This document shows positions 34,174 through 42,409 of a stretch of DNA of 64,000 bases, piece by piece. The stretch is from Lachnospiraceae bacterium A4 (GTDB lineage Bacteria; Bacillota; Clostridia; Lachnospirales; Lachnospiraceae). Made by a program: the position numbers and the translations under genes. The stretch is from positions 62,001 to 126,000 of the forward strand of contig KE159530.1 of assembly GCA_000403215.2 (NCBI GenBank). The letters are read 5' to 3'. The number at the start of each line of letters is the position of its first letter. Within the stretch, counting starts at the first letter, position 1. The notes beneath the pieces were generated by a model, which made no database searches, was not told the origin of the DNA, and saw only the letters and a program-made list of their open reading frames with translations.

Positions 34174-35856
34174 ATGAATCATGACAAGGTCTTGTATAGA
34201 TCGTCTGTCATCATGGGCATTGTGGCATTTATAGCAATTTATGGAATCAATGTATTAAATCCGGTTTATGATGACTGGCTGCTGGGGCGTGGGGACTTGA
34301 CGCAGCATTATTTAGGCTGGTGTTTTTACCGGCGCGGCAATTGGACATTTCCTGTTGGATTGACGGACAATCTGGCGTACCCATCTCTCACGTCAGTTAT
34401 TTTTACAGATTCCATTCCCGGTTTGGCGGTGTTTTTTAAATTGCTTTCGCCCATTCTGCCAGAGACATTTCAATATTTTGGCTGGTGGGGGCTTGTTAGT
34501 TTTGCATTGCAGGGTTATTTTGCTGTCAAAATACTGCGGGAGTTTTCTGTGGGAAAAGTACAGGCGTTGATTGGCAGCACTTTTTTTGTGATTTCGCCGA
34601 TTGTGATTGAACGAATGTTCAGACATACAGCGCTTGGCGGACACTGGATGATTCTTGCAGCAGTTTACTTGTATGTCAGGCATGAAAAGGACTATCAGAA
34701 GCTCAAAAAAACGATTGTGTGTTGGGGGATTCTGGGAGGGCTGATAGCAGCAGTGCATTTATATTTTCTTCCTATGTGCGGTGCTTTTTTGTGTGGATAT
34801 ATTTTATGCAGCTTTATAAAGGAAAAGGGAATTAAGTTAAAATATATATTGCCGGGGGTGTCATTTGGCAGTATGCTTCTTTTGGGGACTTATGTGCTGG
34901 GCGGTTTTTCAACACGTGCGGACTCAAATGACGCAGGACTTGGAGCGTATAGTTTTAATTTGAATGGATTTTTTAATGAAAAGGGATACTCCCGTTTTTT
35001 TGATGCACTGCCGATGTATGATGAGCTTCAATATGAAGGATTTGCTTATCTGGGACTTGGAATTTTTGTGTTACTTATCGTAACAGCCGTTTTTTGTGTG
35101 GTAGTTTTGACAAAAAAGAAAGAGGGCTGTATGAAAAAAAAATGGGCGGAGATTGTGGTCGGAATGCTGGTCGTAGTCGGACTTGTGGTGTTTGCTGCAT
35201 CGCCTGTTGTGACATGGAACGATAAGCTTTTGTTTATACTTACGGACAGCAGTACGTTGACTCGTTATTGGAGTATTTTCCGTTCGACGGGCAGAATTAT
35301 ATGGCCGGTAAATTATCTGATTTATACGGCTGTAATTGTTTGCAATGCGAGACTTTGGAACAGTAAAAAGTCAGCGGTTGTTGGAAGTGTAGTGCTTGCG
35401 CTGTGCTGCTTTTTGCAAGTGTTTGAGATCAGTGAAAAACTTTGCGAGCAGAGAGCACAGTTTGCTCAAAAAAAAACCTATGCGTCACCGTTTCAAGATA
35501 GCATTTGGAAGGAACTATCCGAGAGAAAGCAGCTAAAGCATTTGGTATGGGTTTCAAACAATTATGAAAATAAGGAGATTTTAGAGCTCTCCAAATGGGC
35601 TTATGATAATATGCTTACAATGAATAATTTTTATTTTGCGCGGGGAATCGGTGTGGCAGAGGATACACAATCCAGTCTGCGCAATCCAGATGACACATAC
35701 CTTTTTGTGTTTACGCAGGAAATGATACAAGAGTATGGAGATTATGACCTTCATTTTTATGAGGCAGACAAGTATATTATAGGTACAACATTTGAACTAG
35801 AGCAGGAAGAATACAGTGTGAAAAATACTTCGAAACAAGACCATATAAGGTCTTAG
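34174..35856 (+). CDS. DUF6311-like polytopic membrane protein
   Basis: 560 residues with about ten helices. GRGDLTQHYLGWCFYRRGNW near residues 38-57 and ERMFRHTALGGHW are features I associate with the DUF6311 membrane family found next to GtrB genes; function probably lipid-linked sugar transfer (GT-C), not proven. Two runs of nine A (35134-35142 and 35468-35476) lie in the coding sequence. AAGGAGGAG ribosome site. The gene ends block C. Confidence 0.75.
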   Translation: MNHDKVLYRSSVIMGIVAFIAIYGINVLNPVYDDWLLGRGDLTQHYLGWCFYRRGNWTFPVGLTDNLAYPSLTSVIFTDSIPGLAVFFKLLSPILPETFQYFGWWGLVSFALQGYFAVKILREFSVGKVQALIGSTFFVISPIVIERMFRHTALGGHWMILAAVYLYVRHEKDYQKLKKTIVCWGILGGLIAAVHLYFLPMCGAFLCGYILCSFIKEKGIKLKYILPGVSFGSMLLLGTYVLGGFSTRADSNDAGLGAYSFNLNGFFNEKGYSRFFDALPMYDELQYEGFAYLGLGIFVLLIVTAVFCVVVLTKKKEGCMKKKWAEIVVGMLVVVGLVVFAASPVVTWNDKLLFILTDSSTLTRYWSIFRSTGRIIWPVNYLIYTAVIVCNARLWNSKKSAVVGSVVLALCCFLQVFEISEKLCEQRAQFAQKKTYASPFQDSIWKELSERKQLKHLVWVSNNYENKEILELSKWAYDNMLTMNNFYFARGIGVAEDTQSSLRNPDDTYLFVFTQEMIQEYGDYDLHFYEADKYIIGTTFELEQEEYSVKNTSKQDHIRS

Positions 35857-35936
35857 CTCTATGTATATTTTTTGTAGAATAAAAATGTGTATATTACAAA
35901 TATCTATTTTACAAAAGTGTATCGGAGTGGAAAGCA

Positions 35937-36179
35937 TTGAAAGTACAAGAAGCTGTAGTAAAGCGAATCAGAAATTTGTGCAGAGAGAAAAATATGAATA
36001 TGTCGCAATTAGCGTATTGTGCAGGAATGCCACAATCAACGCTTAAAAATGTTATGAATGGGAACAGTAAGAATACTGGGATTGTGACAATTAAAATTAT
36101 ATGTGACGGATTGGATATATCATTGGATGAATTTTTTCAGTGCAGATTATTTACGTTACTGGAACAGGAAATTGATTAA
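35937..36179 (+). CDS. Small XRE-type helix-turn-helix regulator
   Basis: 80 residues, essentially one HTH_XRE domain: RIRNLCREKNMNMSQLAYCAG then MPQSTLKNVMNG as recognition helix, and TIKIICDGLDISLDEFF at the end. TTG start with GGAG upstream. It stands alone between blocks C and D with its own terminator, in very A+T-rich DNA. It could regulate the locus or itself; no operator was identified with confidence. Confidence 0.85.
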   Translation: MKVQEAVVKRIRNLCREKNMNMSQLAYCAGMPQSTLKNVMNGNSKNTGIVTIKIICDGLDISLDEFFQCRLFTLLEQEID

Positions 36180-36216
36180 GAAGTATATTGTTCGGAATCT
36201 ATAGAGTTTGTGTTGG

Positions 36217-36248
36217 AGAGATAAGTTGTAATATATTTATCTCTTTTT
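36217..36248 (+). terminator. Rho-independent terminator after the XRE gene
   Basis: Stem AGAGATAA (36217-36224) with TTATCTCT (36237-36244), 12-nt loop, followed by a run of five T. Confidence 0.8.
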
Positions 36249-36305
36249 GACGTGATTCTTGGCGATCGTTATAGTGAAAGCTAGTAGATTTTAAAAATTG
36301 GTTAT

Positions 36306-36314
36306 GATATAATA
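36306..36314 (+). promoter_or_regulatory. Extended -10 promoter of block D
   Basis: TG-A-TATAAT (36306-36314), an extended -10 element; the -35 region is poor. It lies 58 bases before the GT4 gene and after a terminator, so it probably starts the block D transcript. Confidence 0.6.
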
Positions 36315-36372
36315 ATATACCTGTAAATGAAATTGAAATATAGTATGTATAAAGGATAGGGTTAAAATAAGT

Positions 36373-37464
36373 ATGAGACTTGTAATTGACTGTTTTAAGC
36401 TGGTAAAGGGCGCGGGGAAGAGCATCGGCATCTACAATCTGGCGCTGAATCTGGTGCGCGACCTCGCCGCGCACCACCAAAAAAATACACTGATCGTCCT
36501 TGGCAACCCGCTGAATAAAAAGGATTTTGACATGCCGGGGCTTCGGTTTATCGAGGTGAAAAACAAAAATCCGCTGAATAAACGCACCTGTATCTTATGG
36601 GAGTTGTTTGAGGTGAGCTTTTATGCCAGAAAGCTAAAGGCTGACAGGGTGCTCTTTCCCAGAGGCTATGCGCCGATGCTGCATCTGACAAAAACGAGTG
36701 TGATAATCCATGATATGATACCGTTTTACTATCATGAACAGTATCCCGGATATTTTAACCGATTAGAGAATTTCTATATCATGTGGCGGCTGAAGGCCTC
36801 CGCCCGCAGTGCAGATGAGGTGATTGCGATCTCAGAGGCGTCGAAGCGGGATATTATGCGGTATTCCAAAGTGTCGCCAGAGAAGATAACAGTCATCTAC
36901 AATGGGCATACCGCGATATCCTGTCCGAAGGGGGAGAAGGCGGACGGCGGGTATATCATCGCCAATACCTCAGCGCTGCCGCACAAGAATGCGGCGGGCA
37001 TCGTGAAAAGCTATGAGCGCTACTGCCAGATGACGGACAAGCCGCTGCCGCTCACGATTGTGGGCATAGAGTGCATAGACCAGTTTGTCAGCGGCTGTAA
37101 GGTGTCTGACCAAATCACATGCATTCGGTATATCGAGAGCAATGAAGCGTTTCATAAGCTGATTCATGAGGCAAGGCTGTTTGTGTTCCTGTCTTTTATA
37201 GAAGGGTTTGGCTTCCCGCCCATCGAGGCGATGCAGCTTGAGACGCCAGTGCTCTGCTCAGACACAAGCTCTCTGCCGGAGGTTGTGGGCGATGCCGCCG
37301 TCTGCGTCAATCCAGAGGATACTGAGAAAGCGGCGCAGGCGATTTTGAAGCTGGCAGAAGATGACGGGCTTCGTAGACAGCTTCAGGAGAGAGGACGTGA
37401 GAATGTGAAGCGCTTTTCATGGGAAGAGACCGGAAAACAGTACCGGAAGGTTTTATTTCGATAA
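36373..37464 (+). CDS. GT4 glycosyltransferase
   Basis: 363 residues, GT-B fold. VIIHDMIPFYYHEQYPGYF, EVIAISEASKRDI and the C-terminal FLSFIEGFGFPPIEAMQLETPVL (split motif EGFGFPPIEAM) are typical of mannosyl/rhamnosyltransferase-type GT4 enzymes. First gene of the more G+C-rich right half of the window. Given rfbB/rfbA at the end of the window, dTDP-rhamnose is a plausible donor, but this is inference. Confidence 0.9.
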   Translation: MRLVIDCFKLVKGAGKSIGIYNLALNLVRDLAAHHQKNTLIVLGNPLNKKDFDMPGLRFIEVKNKNPLNKRTCILWELFEVSFYARKLKADRVLFPRGYAPMLHLTKTSVIIHDMIPFYYHEQYPGYFNRLENFYIMWRLKASARSADEVIAISEASKRDIMRYSKVSPEKITVIYNGHTAISCPKGEKADGGYIIANTSALPHKNAAGIVKSYERYCQMTDKPLPLTIVGIECIDQFVSGCKVSDQITCIRYIESNEAFHKLIHEARLFVFLSFIEGFGFPPIEAMQLETPVLCSDTSSLPEVVGDAAVCVNPEDTEKAAQAILKLAEDDGLRRQLQERGRENVKRFSWEETGKQYRKVLFR

Positions 37465-37482
37465 AAAGGGAGGATTTGGCCG

Positions 37483-39054
37483 ATGAAATATGATGTATTG
37501 GCGCAGCTTTGTAAGCGGATTCCAAGACATATCAGGCAGTGCTTTGTATCAGGTATGGTGACAGGACTTGTCACCCATTTTTATATGCTGGCAAACAAGC
37601 TGACCAACTGGGACGACATCAATAATTTAAACCGTCCGGGAAGCGGGGATTATCTCGGGCGCTGGTTTTTAAAGTATATTCACAAGCTTGGGAGTATTTA
37701 CAGTATACCCGCGGTGCATGGCTTTCTGCTGATCCTCCTGCTTTCGCTGTCCGCGTGTCTGATACTGGAGATTTTGCAGATCAGGAGCACGACGGGGGCG
37801 ATTCTGGTGCCTGCCCTGATGCTGACGTTTCCAAGTGTTGTCAGCACCATGACGTTTATGTTTATGGCGCATACTTCGGGAATTGGTATCTTTATGGTAT
37901 GTCTGGCGGTCTATCTGCTGCGGCGTTACAAGTTTGGCTGGCTGCCCTGCATCGTTTTGCTCATCTGTGTGCTTGGGACCTATCAAAGTTATATCAGCTT
38001 TGCCATCACCTTGATGCTGATGGGAATGATCGTCGATTTAATTCATGGAAAAAAGTTTCCTGAGATGCTCAAAAAGGGAATTGTCTGCGTTGGGGTGCTC
38101 GGCGTGGGTGTCTTGGTTTACATGTGGCTTTCCCATGTCATTTATCCAAACATAGACAATGAGACGTATGGCGGCGTCGGCAATATGGGAAAAATCGCCA
38201 TCGGAGAGATGCCAGTGCTGATCGCGCGGTGCTATAAGCGCTTTCTTGAATATTTCCTGTGGAAGCCGTTTGCCTTTGTGACAAAGACTGCCAAAGCCAC
38301 CAATCAGATCACCTGCGCGCTCGCGGTGGTGTTGTTTGCCGTGGTGACAATACAGCGCAGACTCTACCGTGATGTCCTGTCTTTTGGCCTTCTGGTGCTG
38401 TACTGCTTCTTTGTGCCGCTTGCCGCCGCCTTTATCTATTTTATGGCGCCGGAGGTGGATTACTCGATGCTCATGCTCTATGCGTATGTCCTTGTCTTTG
38501 TCATGGTGCTGGCGCTTTTGGAATGCTGTGTGCAGGACTGGGAGCAGGCGGACCAGAAGGCAGGGTGGCAGCGGTATGCACAGTCCGGGCTTGCGCTGCT
38601 GGTGGTGGTGACGCTGTCGGTGAGCAGCTACAGTGACTATCTGCTTGCGAACAAGGCGTATCTTAGGACAGACATCGCGACAGAGCGCGTGAAGGCGTAT
38701 TTTAACCGTGTGCTTGTGATGGCGCAGGCGCAGGAGGGATTTCTGCCCGGCGACGCGGTGACGATTCTTGGAGAGTTTTATTATAAGGATAATCCAAGCA
38801 GCGTGGAGCTGGACGTGCTGGACGCGAACAGTCTGCGTTCTTTGTCGGGCGTGGCGCTGGAGAACGGGCTGATCACATCGGGCGTGCGCGATAATTTTAT
38901 CCGAACGTTTCTGGGATACGAGCTGGCGAAGCTGGACTGGGACGAGAAGTGCGCCTTGATGGAGACCGAGGAATACAAGGCGATGAAGATTTATCCGCAG
39001 GAGGGATGCGTGCAGAAGATACAGGACGTATGGGTGGTGAAAATGTGTGAGTAA
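37483..39054 (+). CDS. GtrII-like membrane glucosyltransferase
   Basis: 523 residues with about ten helices. An early outer-loop motif NKLTNWDDINNL (acidic pair) and the general layout fit the GtrII/glucosyltransferase-domain family, which moves a sugar from a polyprenyl phosphate onto exported polysaccharide outside the cell. The C-terminal ~120 residues are hydrophilic. It would rely on a GtrB-like partner such as those at 33155 or 45678. Confidence 0.75.
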   Translation: MKYDVLAQLCKRIPRHIRQCFVSGMVTGLVTHFYMLANKLTNWDDINNLNRPGSGDYLGRWFLKYIHKLGSIYSIPAVHGFLLILLLSLSACLILEILQIRSTTGAILVPALMLTFPSVVSTMTFMFMAHTSGIGIFMVCLAVYLLRRYKFGWLPCIVLLICVLGTYQSYISFAITLMLMGMIVDLIHGKKFPEMLKKGIVCVGVLGVGVLVYMWLSHVIYPNIDNETYGGVGNMGKIAIGEMPVLIARCYKRFLEYFLWKPFAFVTKTAKATNQITCALAVVLFAVVTIQRRLYRDVLSFGLLVLYCFFVPLAAAFIYFMAPEVDYSMLMLYAYVLVFVMVLALLECCVQDWEQADQKAGWQRYAQSGLALLVVVTLSVSSYSDYLLANKAYLRTDIATERVKAYFNRVLVMAQAQEGFLPGDAVTILGEFYYKDNPSSVELDVLDANSLRSLSGVALENGLITSGVRDNFIRTFLGYELAKLDWDEKCALMETEEYKAMKIYPQEGCVQKIQDVWVVKMCE

Positions 39055-39096
39055 ATCCGATTAAATTCCGCAGCTTCAACACATAATATATTAAAA

Positions 39097-39140
39097 AAGT
39101 ATAAAGTTTATTGACTTAAAAAAGCTAAGATTTTATACTT
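39097..39140 (+). promoter_or_regulatory. Promoter for the CotH-VTC-DUF4956 group, with inverted repeat
   Basis: TTGACT (39111-39116), 17-bp spacer, TATACT (39134-39139). The pair AAGTATAAA (39097-39105) and TTTATACTT (39132-39140) forms a 9-bp inverted repeat spanning the promoter, a possible operator. Confidence 0.75.
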
Positions 39141-39164
39141 ATAAACTATATTTATGTGGAGAAA

Positions 39165-39210
39165 AAGGAACTGAAAGTAAGACAGCGTGTGAATTTCTGA
39201 ACAGTTCCTT
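39165..39210 (+). promoter_or_regulatory. Leader hairpin before the cotH gene
   Basis: Perfect 9-bp stem AAGGAACTG (39165-39173) with CAGTTCCTT (39202-39210), 28-nt loop, ending ten bases before ATG 39221. The gene lacks a strong ribosome site; the left arm contains an AGGA that the hairpin would hide. Confidence 0.5.
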
Positions 39211-39220
39211 GCTGGGAATT

Positions 39221-40960
39221 ATGAGAGCAAATAGAAAATGGACCGTGAGAGCTGTGACGCTGGTTTTGATGGCGCTGGTGGCAACAGGGATTGTTTTGTG
39301 GGATATTGGAAATCCTTATGATAAACAAAAGTTTGTGGAAGCGCAGGAAACGACTCCGCCAACGGAAGCTTCTGCTGGGGAGGCGTTTGAGCTTTGTGTA
39401 TGGAATGGCAGTCTGTGTATCGAGTGGTGGAAAAATGAGCAGGGCAACACGTACTATCTGTTTCTGCCGGGCGCATTTAACAATAAAAAACTGAATCTGA
39501 CATTTTCGGGCGCGGAAGAAATTCTGCTCGATGACAAAAAAGTTTCGTATGGAGACAGATGCCGCCTCAAAGAAGGCAGTCATGTGCTGCGCGGCGGAGT
39601 GGGTGCGGACAGTGATGCATACCAGCTTGAGGTGATGTACACGTCGGATATTGCGTCGGTATTTCTGGAAACGCAGTCGGGTTCGTTAGAGCAGCTTCAC
39701 GCCGCAAAAGAAAATTCAGAGTCAGGCACGATGACCATACTAGACGGCAGGGGACATCGGTATTTTGAGGGAGAGATCGAGAACATACACTGCCGCGGCA
39801 ACTCCTCCTTTGAGGAGACGGACAAGAAATCCTATTTATTAAAATTAAGTCAGAAGGCGGACTTGTTTGGTATGGGGGCGGCAAAAAAATGGATATTGAC
39901 GGCAAATTCCTTTGACGATACCCTGCTTAGAAATGCGACAGCGTTCTCGATCGCAAAAATGCTTGACCTCGACTACACGCCGGACGTGCAGTTTGTGGAC
40001 GTGTATGCAAACGGCAGATTTCTCGGGAATTATCTGCTCTCAGAAAAGATTGAAATCGGAAAAAACAGAATCAACATCAGTGATCTTGAAAAGGAGACAG
40101 AGGCGCTGAATGACGGCTTGAATCCAGAGGAGCTGGAATTTTTTATGGAGCCGATGGGGCGGCTCTTTAGCACGAAGGGATACTTGGTAGAGAAGGAGCC
40201 GGAGGACCTCACAGGCGGGTATCTGATGGAGATTGAGACCAGTGACCGCTATGGACTGGAGGCGAGCGGTTTTCTGACTTCAAGAATGCAGGCGGTCGTG
40301 TTTGAGAGTCCCAAGTATGCCTCCCATGCGCAGGTTGCCTATGTGTCGGGGCTTTATCAGGATTTTGAGGACGCGGTGTTCTCGCCAGACGGACTCAGTC
40401 CCTATACAGGAGCGCATTACAGCGACTACATTGATGTGGATTCTTTTGCGCGCAAGTATCTTGTCGAGGAGCTGGTCAAGAATCTGGATGCGTCGTACAC
40501 GAGCCAGTTTTTTTATAAGTACCCTGACAGCGTGAGCGACAAGTTTTACGCGGGACCCTGCTGGGATTATGACAAGTCTATCGCGGCGTCCGGAATTACC
40601 AACGACGGGATTGACCTGCATGACCCGGTCGGATTTTATGCCGCGGTGCAGGAGAAGGATTCTGATCTGTGGTATGCGCTGTATCAGCAGGAGGATTTCA
40701 GGCGCACGCTGGCGGACATCTTTTTCGATGAACTCGAACCTCAGATGAGAGAGGATGCAGCGGACATGATTTATGGATACAGTGATCGGATTGAGGAGTC
40801 AAATGACTGCAATATGATTCGGTGGAATACATTTCCTCAGACGGCTGGGCTTTCGGAGAAGCGGACTCTGCATGAAGGCAAGGTGGAGGAGCTGGTTGTA
40901 TTTTTGGACAAGCGTCTTGATTTTCTGGAACAGGCGTGGGAGGAACTGCGGGATGAGTGA
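39221..40960 (+). CDS. CotH-kinase-family protein, membrane-anchored
   Basis: 579 residues. N-terminal helix (about 10-28) exports it or anchors it. The CotH kinase-like domain shows the GNSSFEETDKKSYLLKL region near residue 195, DFVDVYANGRFLGNYLL-type strand (FVDVYANGRFLGNYLL), EELVKNLDAS and PCWDYDKS with the metal-binding Asp. CotH proteins are atypical kinases; in this extracellular setting the substrate is unknown. It overlaps the VTC gene by eight bases, and the three-gene set CotH, VTC, DUF4956 is a recurrent association in Firmicutes. Confidence 0.85.
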   Translation: MRANRKWTVRAVTLVLMALVATGIVLWDIGNPYDKQKFVEAQETTPPTEASAGEAFELCVWNGSLCIEWWKNEQGNTYYLFLPGAFNNKKLNLTFSGAEEILLDDKKVSYGDRCRLKEGSHVLRGGVGADSDAYQLEVMYTSDIASVFLETQSGSLEQLHAAKENSESGTMTILDGRGHRYFEGEIENIHCRGNSSFEETDKKSYLLKLSQKADLFGMGAAKKWILTANSFDDTLLRNATAFSIAKMLDLDYTPDVQFVDVYANGRFLGNYLLSEKIEIGKNRINISDLEKETEALNDGLNPEELEFFMEPMGRLFSTKGYLVEKEPEDLTGGYLMEIETSDRYGLEASGFLTSRMQAVVFESPKYASHAQVAYVSGLYQDFEDAVFSPDGLSPYTGAHYSDYIDVDSFARKYLVEELVKNLDASYTSQFFYKYPDSVSDKFYAGPCWDYDKSIAASGITNDGIDLHDPVGFYAAVQEKDSDLWYALYQQEDFRRTLADIFFDELEPQMREDAADMIYGYSDRIEESNDCNMIRWNTFPQTAGLSEKRTLHEGKVEELVVFLDKRLDFLEQAWEELRDE

Positions 40961-41654
40961 GTACAGGCATGAGTTCAAATATATTTGTTCTGAGCAGCGC
41001 CTTGCCCTGATTGAGAATAATATTCGGGGATTGATGGCGTGTGATGTCCATGCCGGCGAGGACAATCGGTATCGGATCAGAAGCCTTTATTTTGATGATT
41101 ACTGCGATAGCTGTATGAAGGATAATATCAACGGCAATGATCCCAGAGAGAAGTTCAGGATTCGCATTTATAATCAGGATTTGTCCTATATTCGGCTGGA
41201 ACTCAAAAGAAAAGAGCGGGGAAAGACCAAAAAGAGCGCCTGCGTCATCGATGAAGCGCTGTGCAGGAGGGTCCTGTCAGGGCAGCCGCTTGCGATGGAT
41301 GCCGTCGATGCGGATGTCTATCGCAAGTTTTGCCTGTATCAGCAGGTCAGGCTTCTGTCGCCGAAGGTCATAGTGGAATATGAGCGGGTGCCGTATGTCT
41401 ATCAGGACGGGAATGTCAGGGTGACATTTGACAGAAATATCAGTTCGGGCAATATGGTGGAGCGTTTTATGGATGAAGGCATTGTGACGAGACCGGTGAT
41501 GCCTCTCGGACAGCATGTGCTTGAGGTGAAGTTCGACGAGCTGATTCCAGATTTTCTCTACCAGGCAGTACAGCTTGAAAAGATGCGCCAGACGACCTAT
41601 TCAAAATACTATCTGTGCAGAAAGTACAGTTTAGCGGGAGGAAACAGAGTATGA
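40953..41654 (+). CDS. VTC-domain polyphosphate polymerase-like protein
   Basis: 233 residues, one VTC/CYTH-like tunnel domain: YRHEFKYIC at the start, RIRSLYFDDY, KFRIRIYNQ, IRLELKRKERGKTKK with alternating basic residues, VEYERVPYVY and LEVKFDELIPDF. The pattern of inward-facing Lys/Arg/Glu matches enzymes making polyphosphate from ATP at the membrane. It lies between CotH and DUF4956, overlapping both genes, so the three are surely co-translated. Confidence 0.88.
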   Translation: MSEYRHEFKYICSEQRLALIENNIRGLMACDVHAGEDNRYRIRSLYFDDYCDSCMKDNINGNDPREKFRIRIYNQDLSYIRLELKRKERGKTKKSACVIDEALCRRVLSGQPLAMDAVDADVYRKFCLYQQVRLLSPKVIVEYERVPYVYQDGNVRVTFDRNISSGNMVERFMDEGIVTRPVMPLGQHVLEVKFDELIPDFLYQAVQLEKMRQTTYSKYYLCRKYSLAGGNRV

Positions 41655-42325
41655 GTATCAAGGATGTCCTTAAAAAATCGTTTGTCAGCAGTATCAGCAT
41701 GGCGGAGCTGTCCGTCTCGGAAATATTGGTGGTTCTGGGTGTGACGCTGCTGCTGTCGCTGTATATTTTCTTTATCTACAGGATTTTTACGCGAAAGACT
41801 TTTTATAATAAGAGCTTTAATATTTCGCTTGCCGCGACAGCGCTGATCACGGCTGCCGTGATTATCACGATCCAGTCGAGCATCGTGGTCTCGCTCGGTA
41901 TGGTGGGCGCGCTCTCGATTGTGCGTTTTAGGACAGCCGTCAAGGACCCGCTGGACTTGGTGTTTATGTTCTGGTCCTTGGCAGTTGGGATTATCTGCGG
42001 TACAGGGCTGTTTGACATTGCCGCGATTTTGTCCATCGCGGTGACAGCCGTGATCTTTGCGCTGGACAAGGTTCCTGTCATGCAGGCGCCGATGATTCTG
42101 ATGGTGCAGGCAATGTACTGTGATATGGAGAATGATCTCCAAGACATTGTGTCGCAGTACACGAAGTATTACAAAGTGAAATCCAGAAATATCACGCCGG
42201 AGAGGACCAGCATTGTCATCGAGCTCCGGGTGAAGAACGGCGGCGCGCTGGTGCAGAGCATCGGAGCCCTCGAGGGGATTTTGTATGTATCAATGATTGA
42301 CCATGATGGAGAAGTGACCTTCTGA
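41651..42325 (+). CDS. DUF4956 membrane protein
   Basis: 224 residues from ATG 41651 (GGGAGG upstream). Four helices in residues 10-140; the motif SLGMVGALSIVRFRTAVKDPLDLVF is the signature of DUF4956, and a soluble C-terminal domain (about 150-224) follows. It is thought to act with the VTC polyphosphate protein in the membrane; the precise role is unknown. Four-base overlap with the VTC gene. Confidence 0.9.
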   Translation: MSIKDVLKKSFVSSISMAELSVSEILVVLGVTLLLSLYIFFIYRIFTRKTFYNKSFNISLAATALITAAVIITIQSSIVVSLGMVGALSIVRFRTAVKDPLDLVFMFWSLAVGIICGTGLFDIAAILSIAVTAVIFALDKVPVMQAPMILMVQAMYCDMENDLQDIVSQYTKYYKVKSRNITPERTSIVIELRVKNGGALVQSIGALEGILYVSMIDHDGEVTF

Positions 42326-42336
42326 CCTTGGGATAT

Positions 42337-42371
42337 AGCCGGTTATGTGACAGCAGCATGACCGGCTTTCC
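42337..42371 (+). terminator. Stem-loop after DUF4956, possible terminator
   Basis: Stem AGCCGGTTATG (42337-42347) with CATGACCGGCT (42357-42367), eleven pairs including one G-T, 9-nt loop, followed only by TTTCC. Either a weak terminator or an RNA-processing/stability hairpin. Confidence 0.45.
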
Positions 42372-42409
42372 TGCATATTGGCAGTGGAGAAAAGGAGTGG
42401 GAACGAGGT

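Noticed and set aside
35837-35856. AAGACC/GGTCTT hairpin at the end of the DUF6311-like gene as a terminator
   Set aside because: Short stem, no directly following T-run; the next T-run begins about a dozen bases away.
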